Shown in pieces: positions 21,601-29,006 of a stretch of DNA of 64,000 bases. The stretch is from contig NZ_FNKU01000001.1 of the NCBI RefSeq assembly GCF_900100365.1, positions 3,162,001-3,226,000 on the forward strand, in the 5' to 3' direction. Source of the stretch: Pseudomonas cannabina (lineage in GTDB: Bacteria; Pseudomonadota; Gammaproteobacteria; Pseudomonadales; Pseudomonadaceae). The notes below the pieces were generated by a model. That model ran no database searches. It was not told the DNA's origin and saw nothing but the letters and a program-made list of their open reading frames with translations. Position 1 is the stretch's first letter. Every line of letters starts with the position of its first letter. A program made the position numbers and the translations under genes.

Positions 21601-22525
21601 CGCGTTCGCCGGGCAAGAACACCAGCACATAGCCGGGGCTCTTGCGCTCACTGCGTTCAAAGTCTGCAAGCTCTTCCAGGGTGGCAAGAATCGCCTGATC
21701 GACCGTCAGATCGTCTTCGACGCTGTTGCCCTCTTCGTCCTGCTCGCTGGTCAGCGGTCGATACCAGACGTCCACCGGGAAGGTGCGACCCGACACTTCA
21801 ATCACTGGCGCATCGTTGAAATGTTCGGAAAAGCGCTGCAGGTCGATGGTGGCTGAGGTAATGATGACCTTGAGGTCCGGACGACGCGGCAGCAGGGTCT
21901 TCAGATAGCCCAGCAGGAAGTCGATGTTCAGGCTGCGTTCGTGGGCTTCGTCGACGATGATCGTGTCGTAACGCTCAAGAAAGCGGTCATGCTGGGTTTC
22001 AGCCAGCAGAATGCCGTCGGTCATCAGTTTGATCAGGGTATTGCTGTCGCTTTGATCCTCGAAACGCACCTGATAACCGACCAGCGCGCCCAGCGGCGTG
22101 CCAATCTCCTCGGCGACCCGGCTGGCCACGCTGCGTGCGGCGATCCGGCGCGGCTGGGTATGACCGATCAGGCCATGCTGACCGCGACCGATTTCCAGGC
22201 AGATTTTCGGCAACTGGGTGGTTTTGCCCGAGCCGGTTTCGCCGGCGATGATCAACACCTGATGCTTGAGCAGCGCTTCTTTGATTTCGTCACGCTTGGC
22301 GGCGATGGGCAGGTTATCGTCATAACGAATCGCCGGCACGCTCTCACGCCGCGCCGTCACCTGGGCGCACGAAGCATGAACCCGCGCCACCCACTGAGCC
22401 AGCTTCGCCTCGTCGGGCTTCTTGCGCAGCTCGTGCAACTGACGGCGCAGACGATGGCGTTCGCTGATCATCGCTTGGTCGAGGTTTTTCAGGAGTTGGT
22501 CGATAGAGGGCGATTCGTCGGTCAT
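18614..22525 (-). CDS. hrpA: ATP-dependent RNA helicase HrpA (DEAH family)
   Basis: 1303 residues from ATG 22525 (MTDESPSIDQLL), close to E. coli HrpA (about 1300). A start 23 codons upstream is possible but less likely. Motif I is GETGSGKTTQ, motif II DEAH (TIIVDEAHERS), motif III SAT, motif VI QRKGRCGRVEPG; the winged-helix/ratchet, OB and long HrpA-specific C-terminal regions follow. Known roles are mRNA processing and ribosome rescue in E. coli. This is unrelated to the type III pilus protein also called HrpA. It is transcribed alone and lies between the KASIII-like gene and fadD1. Confidence 0.95.
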   Translation of the reverse strand: MTDESPSIDQLLKNLDQAMISERHRLRRQLHELRKKPDEAKLAQWVARVHASCAQVTARRESVPAIRYDDNLPIAAKRDEIKEALLKHQVLIIAGETGSGKTTQLPKICLEIGRGQHGLIGHTQPRRIAARSVASRVAEEIGTPLGALVGYQVRFEDQSDSNTLIKLMTDGILLAETQHDRFLERYDTIIVDEAHERSLNIDFLLGYLKTLLPRRPDLKVIITSATIDLQRFSEHFNDAPVIEVSGRTFPVDVWYRPLTSEQDEEGNSVEDDLTVDQAILATLEELADFERSERKSPGYVLVFLPGEREIRDAAEMLRKAQLRHTEILPLYARLSPAEQQRIFQSHPGRRVVLATNVAETSLTVPGIRYVIDTGTARISRYSYRAKVQRLPIEAVSQASANQRKGRCGRVEPGLCVRLYSEEDFNGRPEFTDPEILRTNLAAVILQMLHLRLGEITDFPFIEPPDGKAISDGFNLLQELSAVNRENQLTPLGRQLARLPVDPRMGRMLLEAAQQGSLQEVLIVASAMSVQDVRERPPERQQAADQAHAQWKDADSDFAGLVNLWRGFEEQRQTLTASPLRNWCRRNFLNYLRLREWRDSHRQLSLICRDLQLTVNKEPADYPKFHKAILSGLLSQIGQKADEGDYLGARQRRFWIHPSSGLGKKRPQWLMTAELVETTKLYARMVAKIDSDWIEPLAGHLIKKNHFEPHWEKKRGQVVAFEQITLFGLIVVGRRPVHYGPIDPVVSRELFIRERLVRGDILSRAKCLTANTRLLEQLDELEAKARRRDILADEDTLYSFYEARIPAEIHQTATFDSWYKTESQKNPQLLIMREEDVLAREASEVTAAQYPDTLSLGDLSLSLSYHFEPNHPRDGVTLRVPAPLLLSLPAERLEWLVPGLLETKCIALVRNLPKAVRKNFVPVPDFIKAALQRITFAEGSLPQALGRELLRMTGARVSDEAWAEAAQQLEGHLRMNLEIVDGHGKFLGEGRDLAELTARFAQASQAALAVPQSAKHQQPVEAKVFAPVAQKTQQNIAGLSMTVYPALVEEGGTVKEGRFSTQAEAEYQHRRALQRLLLQQLAEPAKFLRNKLPGQTELALLYRELGRIDALVEDILLASLDSCVLEGEAELPRDGAGLLSLAERKRADWTEHAERLAKLTLEILTLWHGLQKRFKGKIDLAQAVALNDIKAQLGKLVYPGFVRETPAVWLKELPRYLRAIEMRLEKLPGQVQKDRVWSIELAGLWAQYRARADKHAQEGKRDPELALYRWWMEEYRVSLFAQQLGTKMPVSDKRLSKQWSQVEG

Positions 22526-22910
22526 CAGGCGCGCAGGGTCTTTTTCAAATGGCAGGTGCGGATTGTCGCAGATTGCGGTGGGAACGTGGAGCAACCATCC
22601 TCAATTGATACCGGTTCTACACGTATCGCTGCGCGTCAGCCAAACGTGCCAACGATCGCTCCTGCCTCTGGGTTTATTGTTGTGCACTAGCCCTGAAGAG
22701 CCCGGAATATGGGCCTCTGCCTGGAGGACCCAGGAGCTTCAGGAGGTTACGACGGCTGCGATGGGCTGCGAAGCAGCCCTGAAACCGGTGACCTCGGTTG
22801 CGCCAGTTGTACCGTATGTACCGGTTCGACTAACGTTCCCACGCTCTGGTGGTAATGCCTTTATGGACGCTCTGCGTCCGATCCTGAATGCGCAGTGCAA
22901 CGCAGAATGC
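22526..22910. repeat. Gap between fadD1 and hrpA: dispersed repeats, no gene
   Basis: The 385 bp between the fadD1 stop and the hrpA start has no supportable gene. From 22733 to 22806 lies a repeat beginning GGAGCTTCAGGAGGTTACGA that is also present at 49801-49872. At 22865-22879 is the short hairpin GGACGCTCTGCGTCC, which recurs elsewhere in the window. The hairpin is in place to end fadD1 transcription. Confidence 0.65.
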
Positions 22911-24602
22911 CTACTTCTTCACACCCAGCTTCTTCATTTCCTCGTCACGCAACTCGCGACGCAGGATCTTGCCGACGTTGGTGGTGGGCAGGACGTCGCG
23001 GAATTCCACGCTGCGCGGGACCTTGTAGCCGGTCAGGTTGGCGCGCATGTGTTCCATGACTTTCTCTTTGGTCAGCGTCACGCCGGGCCTGGCGACGACG
23101 AAGACCTTGATGCTTTCCCCTGATTTCTCGTCCGGTATGCCGATTGCCGCGCATTGCAGCACGCCGGGCAGCGTGGCGAGTACGTCTTCCAGTTCGTTGG
23201 GGTAGACGTTGAAACCGGAGATCAGAATCATGTCCTTCTTGCGATCGACAATCCGGATGTAGCCGTCGGGCTGGATGATCGCGATATCGCCAGTCTTGAG
23301 CCAGCCGTCGGCGTCGAGCATCTCGTCGGTGGCGTCCTGGCGCTGCCAGTAGCCTTTCATGACTTGCGGCCCCTTGACGCACAGTTCGCCGCGTTCGCCG
23401 AACGCCACCTCGTTGCCCGCATCGTCGATGACTTTGCACAGCGTCGAGGGCACCGGAATGCCGATGGTGCCCATCTGGATGTTCTGGATCGGATTGACGG
23501 TCGCCACCGGGCTGGTCTCGGTCATGCCGTAACCCTCGCAGATCGGGCAATTGGTGACCTGCTTCCAGCGCTCGGCGGCGGCCTGTTGCAAGGCCATGCC
23601 GCCAGACAGCGTGACTTTCAGTGCGGAAAAGTCAAGATTGCGGAAGCCTTCGTTGTTGCACAGCGCCACAAACAGGGTATTGAGGCCGACAAAGCCGGTG
23701 AATTTCCACTTCGACAGTTCCTTGACCATCGCAGGCAGGTCACGCGGGTTGCTGATCAGAACGTTGTGGTTACCGAGCAACATCATTGCCATGCAGTGAT
23801 AGGTAAAGGCGTAGATGTGATACAGCGGCAGCGGCGTGATGAGGATTTCGCAACCTTCGTTGAGGTTCGAAGCCATCAGCGCCCGGCACTGGAGCATGTT
23901 GGCGATCAGATTGCGGTGGGTCAGCATCGCCCCTTTGGCAATACCGGTGGTCCCGCCGGTGTATTGCAGGACTGCAATATCTGCGGCGGCGGGCGCGACC
24001 TCGGTTACTGGCTGGCCACGGCCCTTGGCCAGGATGTCGTTGAACTTGATAGCCTGCGGCAAGTGGTAGGCCGGGACCATTTTTTTCACGTACTTGACGA
24101 CGCTATTGATCAGCAGGCGCTTGAGCGGCGACAGCAGGTCGGCCACCTCAGTGATGATGACTGTCCTGACCTGGGTTTTGGGTACGACTTTTTCGGCCAG
24201 ATGCGCCATGTTGGCCAGACACACCAGCGCCTTGGCGCCGGAGTCATTGAACTGGTGTTCCATTTCCCGCGCGGTGTACAGCGGGTTGGTGTTGACCACG
24301 ATCAAGCCGGCGCGAATGGCACCAAAAACGGCGATCGGGTACTGCAAAAGATTGGGCAGCTGTACGGCGATACGGTCGCCCGGCTGCAAGTCGGTGTACT
24401 GCTGGATCCAGGCCGCGAACGCGCCGGACAGCTCATACAACTCGCCATACGTGATGGTCTTGCCAAGGTTGCTGAATGCCGGCTTGTCCGCGAAACGCTC
24501 GCAGGACTGCTTCAGGACTGCCTGGACATTGGGGTACTCATCGGGATTGATATCAACGGGGATACCGGACGGGTACTTGTCCTTCCAGAAGTTTTCATTC
24601 AT
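22911..24602 (-). CDS. fadD1: Long-chain-fatty-acid--CoA ligase
   Basis: 563 residues of the adenylate-forming family. The P-loop-like motif is YTGGTTGIAKGAMLTH, followed by GYGMTETSPVA, TGDIAIIQPDGYIRIVDRKKD and a C-terminal KVPRSVEFRDVLPTTNVGKI, whose Lys in GKI is the catalytic lysine of the family. It activates fatty acids to acyl-CoA at the inner membrane during uptake. A second copy lies at 26168-27856; by remembered P. aeruginosa order (hrpA, fadD1, fadD2, phaJ1) this one is FadD1. An IS5-family element now separates the pair, so they can no longer share a transcript unless the element is read through. Confidence 0.93.
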   Translation of the reverse strand: MNENFWKDKYPSGIPVDINPDEYPNVQAVLKQSCERFADKPAFSNLGKTITYGELYELSGAFAAWIQQYTDLQPGDRIAVQLPNLLQYPIAVFGAIRAGLIVVNTNPLYTAREMEHQFNDSGAKALVCLANMAHLAEKVVPKTQVRTVIITEVADLLSPLKRLLINSVVKYVKKMVPAYHLPQAIKFNDILAKGRGQPVTEVAPAAADIAVLQYTGGTTGIAKGAMLTHRNLIANMLQCRALMASNLNEGCEILITPLPLYHIYAFTYHCMAMMLLGNHNVLISNPRDLPAMVKELSKWKFTGFVGLNTLFVALCNNEGFRNLDFSALKVTLSGGMALQQAAAERWKQVTNCPICEGYGMTETSPVATVNPIQNIQMGTIGIPVPSTLCKVIDDAGNEVAFGERGELCVKGPQVMKGYWQRQDATDEMLDADGWLKTGDIAIIQPDGYIRIVDRKKDMILISGFNVYPNELEDVLATLPGVLQCAAIGIPDEKSGESIKVFVVARPGVTLTKEKVMEHMRANLTGYKVPRSVEFRDVLPTTNVGKILRRELRDEEMKKLGVKK

Positions 24603-24750
24603 TCAGCCGACTCCGTAGCGATAGCGAATTCTTCACATCGCTCGAAGCGATGATTTTCTTGTGTTTGGAAGTATGCAGTAGACGCTTTTTTCGCTTTATG
24701 ACTGATCAAAAAGCGCGCCGAGAGTAGCAGCTTTGCCAAAGGCCGCCTAG

Positions 24751-25944
24751 GGAAGGTCTGAAGTAGCCGGATGTTTTCCGGCTACCGAGTCCTCAGCACT
24801 TTTCAAAAAAAGATGCATGTCGAAATTTGCTCAATTATCTTCGCTTTTTAGCTCTTTCGGCCGCTGCAAAGCCTTTTGCGGTAACCATTTCCTGCATTAC
24901 ACGCGCACCTCTCCTGCGCTCGCCAACAAATGTCGGCGGGCCATCCACAGGTTTGACAGGGCGAACAACGTCACCATCTGCGCGGTGTTCTTGGCCAAGC
25001 CCCGAAAGCGCACTTTTTCATAGCCAAACTGGCGTTTGATGACCCGAAACGGATGCTCGACCTTGGCGCGAACCTGGGCCTTGGCCTTCTCGATTTTGCG
25101 GATCGCCTTGTACAAAATACTGCGTTTTCCGTGCTTTTTGTAAGTGCTGCGGCGGGCGGCAATCTGCCAAATGACCTTGCGCCCAGCGTGTTCTTCGCGC
25201 TTCTCGACCCCGGTGTAACCTGCGTCGGCGCAGACTACGTTTTCCTCGCCGTGCAGCAGTTTGGCAACCTGCGTGACGTCTGCCACATTGGCCGCTGTTA
25301 CTACCACGCTGTGCACCAGGCCTGACTCGTCGTCGGCGCCGATGTGAGCCTTGGCGCCGAAATAGTACTGGTTACCTTTCTTGGTTTGATGCATCTCAGG
25401 ATCGCGTTTGCCATCCTTGTTCTTGGTCGAACTGGGCGCGTGAATCAGCGTGGCATCGACGATGGTGCCTTGACGCAACGACAAGCCACGGTCGCCCAGA
25501 TAACCATTAATTACGCCGAGAATCCCGGTCGCCAACTCGTGCTTTTCCAGCAGACGACGGAAGTTGAGAATGGTGGTTTCGTCTGGAATTCGCTCCAGGC
25601 TCAGGCCTGAAAACTGACGCAGGATGGTCGTCTCATACAGCGCTTCTTCCATCGCCGGATCGCTGTAGCCGAACCAGTTCTGCATCAGATGAACACGCAG
25701 CATCGCCATCAGTGGGTAGGCGGGCCGGCCACCTTCTCCTTTTGGATAATAGGGCTCAATCAGGGCAATCAAACCTTTCCAGGGCACCACCTGATCCATC
25801 TCGATCAGGAACAATTCCTTACGGGTCTGCTTGCGCTTGCCGGCATACTCGGCGTCGGCGAAGGTCATCTGTTTCATCATCGAAAAGCTCGGCGACTGGT
25901 GTCCGGAGATTTTGCCAAATTAGGAAGTCTTTTTCAGAGTTTCC
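24751..25944 (-). mobile_element. IS5-family insertion sequence, 1194 bp, with CTAG target duplication
   Basis: Ends defined by inverted repeats: left GGAAGGTCTGAAGTAG, right (reverse complement) GGAAACTCTGAAAAAG, 12 of 16 identical. The element is flanked on both sides by CTAG (24747-24750 and 25945-25948), the YTAR-type target duplication of IS5-group elements. One intact transposase fills most of it. Its size and family fit ISPsy19-like elements of P. syringae, but the name is from memory. It sits between fadD1 and fadD2 and disrupts no reading frame. Confidence 0.9.
24897..25880 (-). CDS. IS5-family transposase (DDE)
   Basis: 327 residues with the IS5-group layout: an N-terminal domain with MLRVHLMQNWFGYSDPAMEE and RIPDETTILNFRRLLEKH, then the catalytic core. 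First D in GTIVDATLIHAPSSTKNKDG, second D in VVCADAGYTGVEKREEH, and the Glu in RAKVEHPFRVIKRQFGYEKV (Y-2-R-3-E-6-K-like spacing). All catalytic positions appear present, with no frameshift, so the element may still be mobile. Confidence 0.93.
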   Translation of the reverse strand: MMKQMTFADAEYAGKRKQTRKELFLIEMDQVVPWKGLIALIEPYYPKGEGGRPAYPLMAMLRVHLMQNWFGYSDPAMEEALYETTILRQFSGLSLERIPDETTILNFRRLLEKHELATGILGVINGYLGDRGLSLRQGTIVDATLIHAPSSTKNKDGKRDPEMHQTKKGNQYYFGAKAHIGADDESGLVHSVVVTAANVADVTQVAKLLHGEENVVCADAGYTGVEKREEHAGRKVIWQIAARRSTYKKHGKRSILYKAIRKIEKAKAQVRAKVEHPFRVIKRQFGYEKVRFRGLAKNTAQMVTLFALSNLWMARRHLLASAGEVRV

Positions 25945-26167
25945 CTAGAGGCAAAGGTGGGCTTAGCGGTCACTAAAGTGACTGAATTTTATATTTCAGT
26001 CACTTTATAGTGCAGGACAATAATCAGGGCTAGATGGGCCAAAAGCATTGTTCCAGAGGGGTCAAGACGCAAAAAAGGCCTGTTTGAAAAGATTCGGCCC
26101 TGTGTGCAGCACGCTGCAACAGGGCCAGACATGTCCCGCGATACACAAATAGAGACGATTACTGCAG

Positions 26168-27856
26168 TCAAGCGATGTCGCGAAGCTCCCTGCGCAGAAT
26201 CTTGCCCACCGGCGTCATCGGCAACGAATCGCGCAGCACGATATGCCTGGGCACTTTATATGCGGTGAAGTTTTCCTTGCAGAACGCCTTGAGTTCTTCC
26301 GTGCTGACCCCCTCCTCCCGCGGCACCACGAACAGCTTGACGGCCTCTCCGGTACGCTCGTCAGGCACGCCGATGCAAGCGCAACTGGCGACTTTCGGAT
26401 GAGCCATGACCACGTCTTCGATTTCGTTGGGGTAGACGTTGAAACCGGAAACAATGATCAGGTCTTTTTTGCGATCCACGATACTGACGAACCCGTCGGC
26501 AGCTATCACGGCAATGTCGCCAGTCTTGAACCAGCCTTCGGCGTCAAGTGCTTCGGCCGTGGCATCCGGACGATTCCAGTAGCCTTTCATGACCTGCGGC
26601 CCCTTGATGCACAGTTCGCCGCGCTCGCCGAACGGCAGTTCCACGCCCTCGTCATCGATGACTTTCATGGCCGTGCCGGGCACCGGAATACCGACCGTAC
26701 CCAGACGCGCCTGCGTTCCATAAGGGTTGGCGCTGGCAACAGGCGACGTTTCGGTCAGGCCGTAGCCCTCGACAATCGTGCAGCCGGTGATCTGCGCCCA
26801 CCGCTCGGCCGTGGCCTTGACCAGCGCAGTGCCCCCGGAATTGGTGCTCTTCAACGTGGAGAAATCCAGATTCTTGAACTCGGGATGGTTCATCAGCGCG
26901 ACGAACAAGGTATTGACCCCGATCATGGCCGTGAACTTCCACTTGCGCAGCTCCTTGATAAAGCCTGTGATATCGCGCGGATTGGTGATCAGAACATTGT
27001 GGTTGCCGCCGATCATCATGCACATGCAATGCCCTGTGAATGCATAGATATGGTAAAGCGGCAGCGGCGCGATCATCACCTCGGTACCCTCTTCGAACGC
27101 CCGCCTGCCGTCAGGATATTGCTGGCGCATGCAGGCATAGACTTGCTGCATGTTGGCGACCAGATTGCCGTGGGTCAGCATCGCGCCTTTGGCCAGCCCC
27201 GTGGTGCCCCCGGTGTATTGCAGTACAGCGACGTCATCCAGGCGTTGCGCGACTGATCGGGCCTGACTGTCACGCCCGATGCGCAACGCGCGCTTGAAGC
27301 CAATGGCTTGGGGTAGCTGGTAGTCGGGAACCAGTTTCTTGACCTTGTCGACGATGGTGTTGACCAGCCAGCCTTTAGCCGCCGGCTGCATGTCACCCAT
27401 TTTCACTTCGATCAGGTATTCGATGGCAGTGTCCGGGAGAACTTCCTGCACCAGCTTGCCGAACACATTGAGATAGACCAGCGCCTTGGCACCGGAGTCC
27501 TGAAACTGATGGCGCATCTCGCGCGCAGTGTACAGCGGGTTAGTGTTGACGACGATCAGGCCGGCACGTATCGCACCGAACACGGCGATCGGATATTGCA
27601 ACAAGTTGGGCATCTGCACAGCGATGCGGTCGCCGGGCAGCAGCCCTGTGTGCTGTTGCAGATACCCGGCAAAGGCCAGCGAGTGGCGCTCGAGGTCGGC
27701 ATAGGTCAGGGTCACGCCCATATTGCTGAACGCCGGGCGATCGGCAAATTTCTTACAGCAGCGATCAAACACGTCCATGACCGATTGCCAAGCCTGCAGA
27801 TCCACATCCGGGTCGACGCCAGCCGGGCGCTTGTCATTCCAGAAATCAGCTTGCAT
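26168..27856 (-). CDS. fadD2: Long-chain-fatty-acid--CoA ligase, second copy
   Basis: 562 residues, closely similar to FadD1 along its length. It keeps QYTGGTTGLAKGAMLTHGN, YGLTETSPVASANP, TGDIAVIAADG and the C-terminal GKILRR lysine. Paired fadD genes are usual in pseudomonads, where the two enzymes differ in chain-length preference and conditions of use; which applies here cannot be told. It is transcribed toward the IS element, and divergently from phaJ1. The 220 bp between its stop and the IS end holds nothing I recognise. Confidence 0.93.
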   Translation of the reverse strand: MQADFWNDKRPAGVDPDVDLQAWQSVMDVFDRCCKKFADRPAFSNMGVTLTYADLERHSLAFAGYLQQHTGLLPGDRIAVQMPNLLQYPIAVFGAIRAGLIVVNTNPLYTAREMRHQFQDSGAKALVYLNVFGKLVQEVLPDTAIEYLIEVKMGDMQPAAKGWLVNTIVDKVKKLVPDYQLPQAIGFKRALRIGRDSQARSVAQRLDDVAVLQYTGGTTGLAKGAMLTHGNLVANMQQVYACMRQQYPDGRRAFEEGTEVMIAPLPLYHIYAFTGHCMCMMIGGNHNVLITNPRDITGFIKELRKWKFTAMIGVNTLFVALMNHPEFKNLDFSTLKSTNSGGTALVKATAERWAQITGCTIVEGYGLTETSPVASANPYGTQARLGTVGIPVPGTAMKVIDDEGVELPFGERGELCIKGPQVMKGYWNRPDATAEALDAEGWFKTGDIAVIAADGFVSIVDRKKDLIIVSGFNVYPNEIEDVVMAHPKVASCACIGVPDERTGEAVKLFVVPREEGVSTEELKAFCKENFTAYKVPRHIVLRDSLPMTPVGKILRRELRDIA

Positions 27857-28359
27857 TATTTTTATCCCTTGCCTGCTTGTGCCTTGCCCGACGTTAGCAG
27901 TTAAAGCGCATCAGGCAAAGTCACTTGGGTGTCATCAGCGGCATGAATCTCGCCTCCGTTCAGACTGCCATTCGCTGCCCGCTATACACTGCCCTGCCGA
28001 CGTGCAATGGCAATCGGTATCAGGCCGCGCGTCAGCGTTGCGACGGCAGTATTCCGCAGCCTTCAGCTATTTATGCAGAACGATGTGATCCGGTGAGCGC
28101 CAGCAAACGTCTGATTGTTCTTGCCGGTGTAATGGCGGCAACGGGTCATCAAGTGTTACAAATCAGCGTCTATCCACAGGCGCGGCCCTAGGGAGCCGCT
28201 GATTTATTCGATTTTTCGTCCCTGCAACGCTCTGGAGGCCTTGATTTATCAGGGGGCAACAGCTGTGCTTTAGAATAAATCAGCGTCTCCCTAGGGCTCG
28301 GCTATATCGGGCGAAACGAACCGGCTCGCTAAATTCATTTTCATTGTTAGGACAGCCAC
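27857..28359. other. Divergent fadD2 / phaJ1 gap with one MITE
   Basis: The 503 bp between the divergent fadD2 and phaJ1 genes must hold both promoters. No convincing gene is present; the short open frames have no ribosome site and unusual composition. From 28191 to 28291 a 101-bp MITE is inserted. In P. aeruginosa, as I recall, another gene lies between fadD2 and phaJ1; nothing of it is visible here. Confidence 0.55.
28191..28291 (+). mobile_element. 101-bp MITE, copy 1 (forward orientation)
   Basis: Terminal inverted repeats GGGAGCCGCTGATTTATTC (left) and GGGAGACGCTGATTTATTC (reverse complement of the right end), flanked by TA on each side (28189-28190 and 28292-28293). It is too short to encode a transposase. 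A second copy of the same length lies inverted at 31543-31643. Its outer sequences must match the transposase that moved it; that element is not in this window. Confidence 0.85.
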
Positions 28360-28830
28360 ATGACTCAAGTCACCAACACGCCGTACGAAGCCCTCGAAGT
28401 TGGTCAGACCGCCAGCTACAGCAAGAAGGTGGAAGAGCGTGACATCCAGTTGTTCGCCGCCATGTCCGGTGACCACAACCCTGTCCATCTGGATGCCGAA
28501 TACGCGGTCAAGACCATGTTCAAGGAGCGTATCGCCCACGGCATGTTCAGCGGCGCGCTGATCAGTGCGGCCGTCGCCTGCGAGTTGCCCGGCCCTGGCA
28601 CTATTTACATCGGTCAGCAGATGACCTTCCAGAAACCCGTAAAACTGGGTGACACCCTGACCGTGCGCCTGGAAATCCTGGAAAAACTGCCGAAATTCCG
28701 CGTGCGTATCGCCACTCGCGTGTTCAACCAGAACGATGAGCTGGTGGTAGACGGCGAAGCCGAAATTCTTGCCCCGCGCAAACAGCAGACGGTCGACCTG
28801 ACCGTGTTGCCAGAGATCACCTTCGGCTGA
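28360..28830 (+). CDS. phaJ1: (R)-specific enoyl-CoA hydratase, MaoC family
   Basis: 156 residues, the length I recall for P. aeruginosa PhaJ1 (PA3302). The hydratase-2 motif with catalytic Asp and His is MSGDHNPVHLDAEYA, followed by RIAHGMFSGALIS. It hydrates trans-2-enoyl-CoA to (R)-3-hydroxyacyl-CoA, linking beta-oxidation to polyhydroxyalkanoate synthesis, which suits the two fadD genes next door. It lies between the MITE copy at 28191 and the hrp box of hopAK1, with only 80 bp between its stop and the box. Confidence 0.85.
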   Translation: MTQVTNTPYEALEVGQTASYSKKVEERDIQLFAAMSGDHNPVHLDAEYAVKTMFKERIAHGMFSGALISAAVACELPGPGTIYIGQQMTFQKPVKLGDTLTVRLEILEKLPKFRVRIATRVFNQNDELVVDGEAEILAPRKQQTVDLTVLPEITFG

Positions 28831-28912
28831 TCGCTGAACCGGGTGCGCGTCCGGCCAACACGCGTGCCAGCTCTTTTTTCTACGCCTGCACACAAATTTC
28901 ATGAAGCATCCC

Positions 28913-28940
28913 GGAACTCTTTTCCGCTCCTTTCCACTCA
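28913..28940 (+). promoter_or_regulatory. hrp box (HrpL sigma factor promoter) for hopAK1
   Basis: GGAACT at 28913-28918, a 15-base spacer, then CCACTCA at 28934-28940. This fits the P. syringae hrp box GGAACC-N15/16-CCACNNA with one change in the first half. It lies 66 bp before the hopAK1 ATG and on the same strand. Confidence 0.85.
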
Positions 28941-29006
28941 GGGGCAGAGCAGTACTTTCTATCCGGGATCACGAATTGTTCATGCCCGCAGGCGGGGAAA
29001 TCAGTA

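Noticed and set aside
27925..28191. Short frames between fadD2 and phaJ1
   Set aside because: No ribosome site, no family resemblance, and the region must hold promoters.
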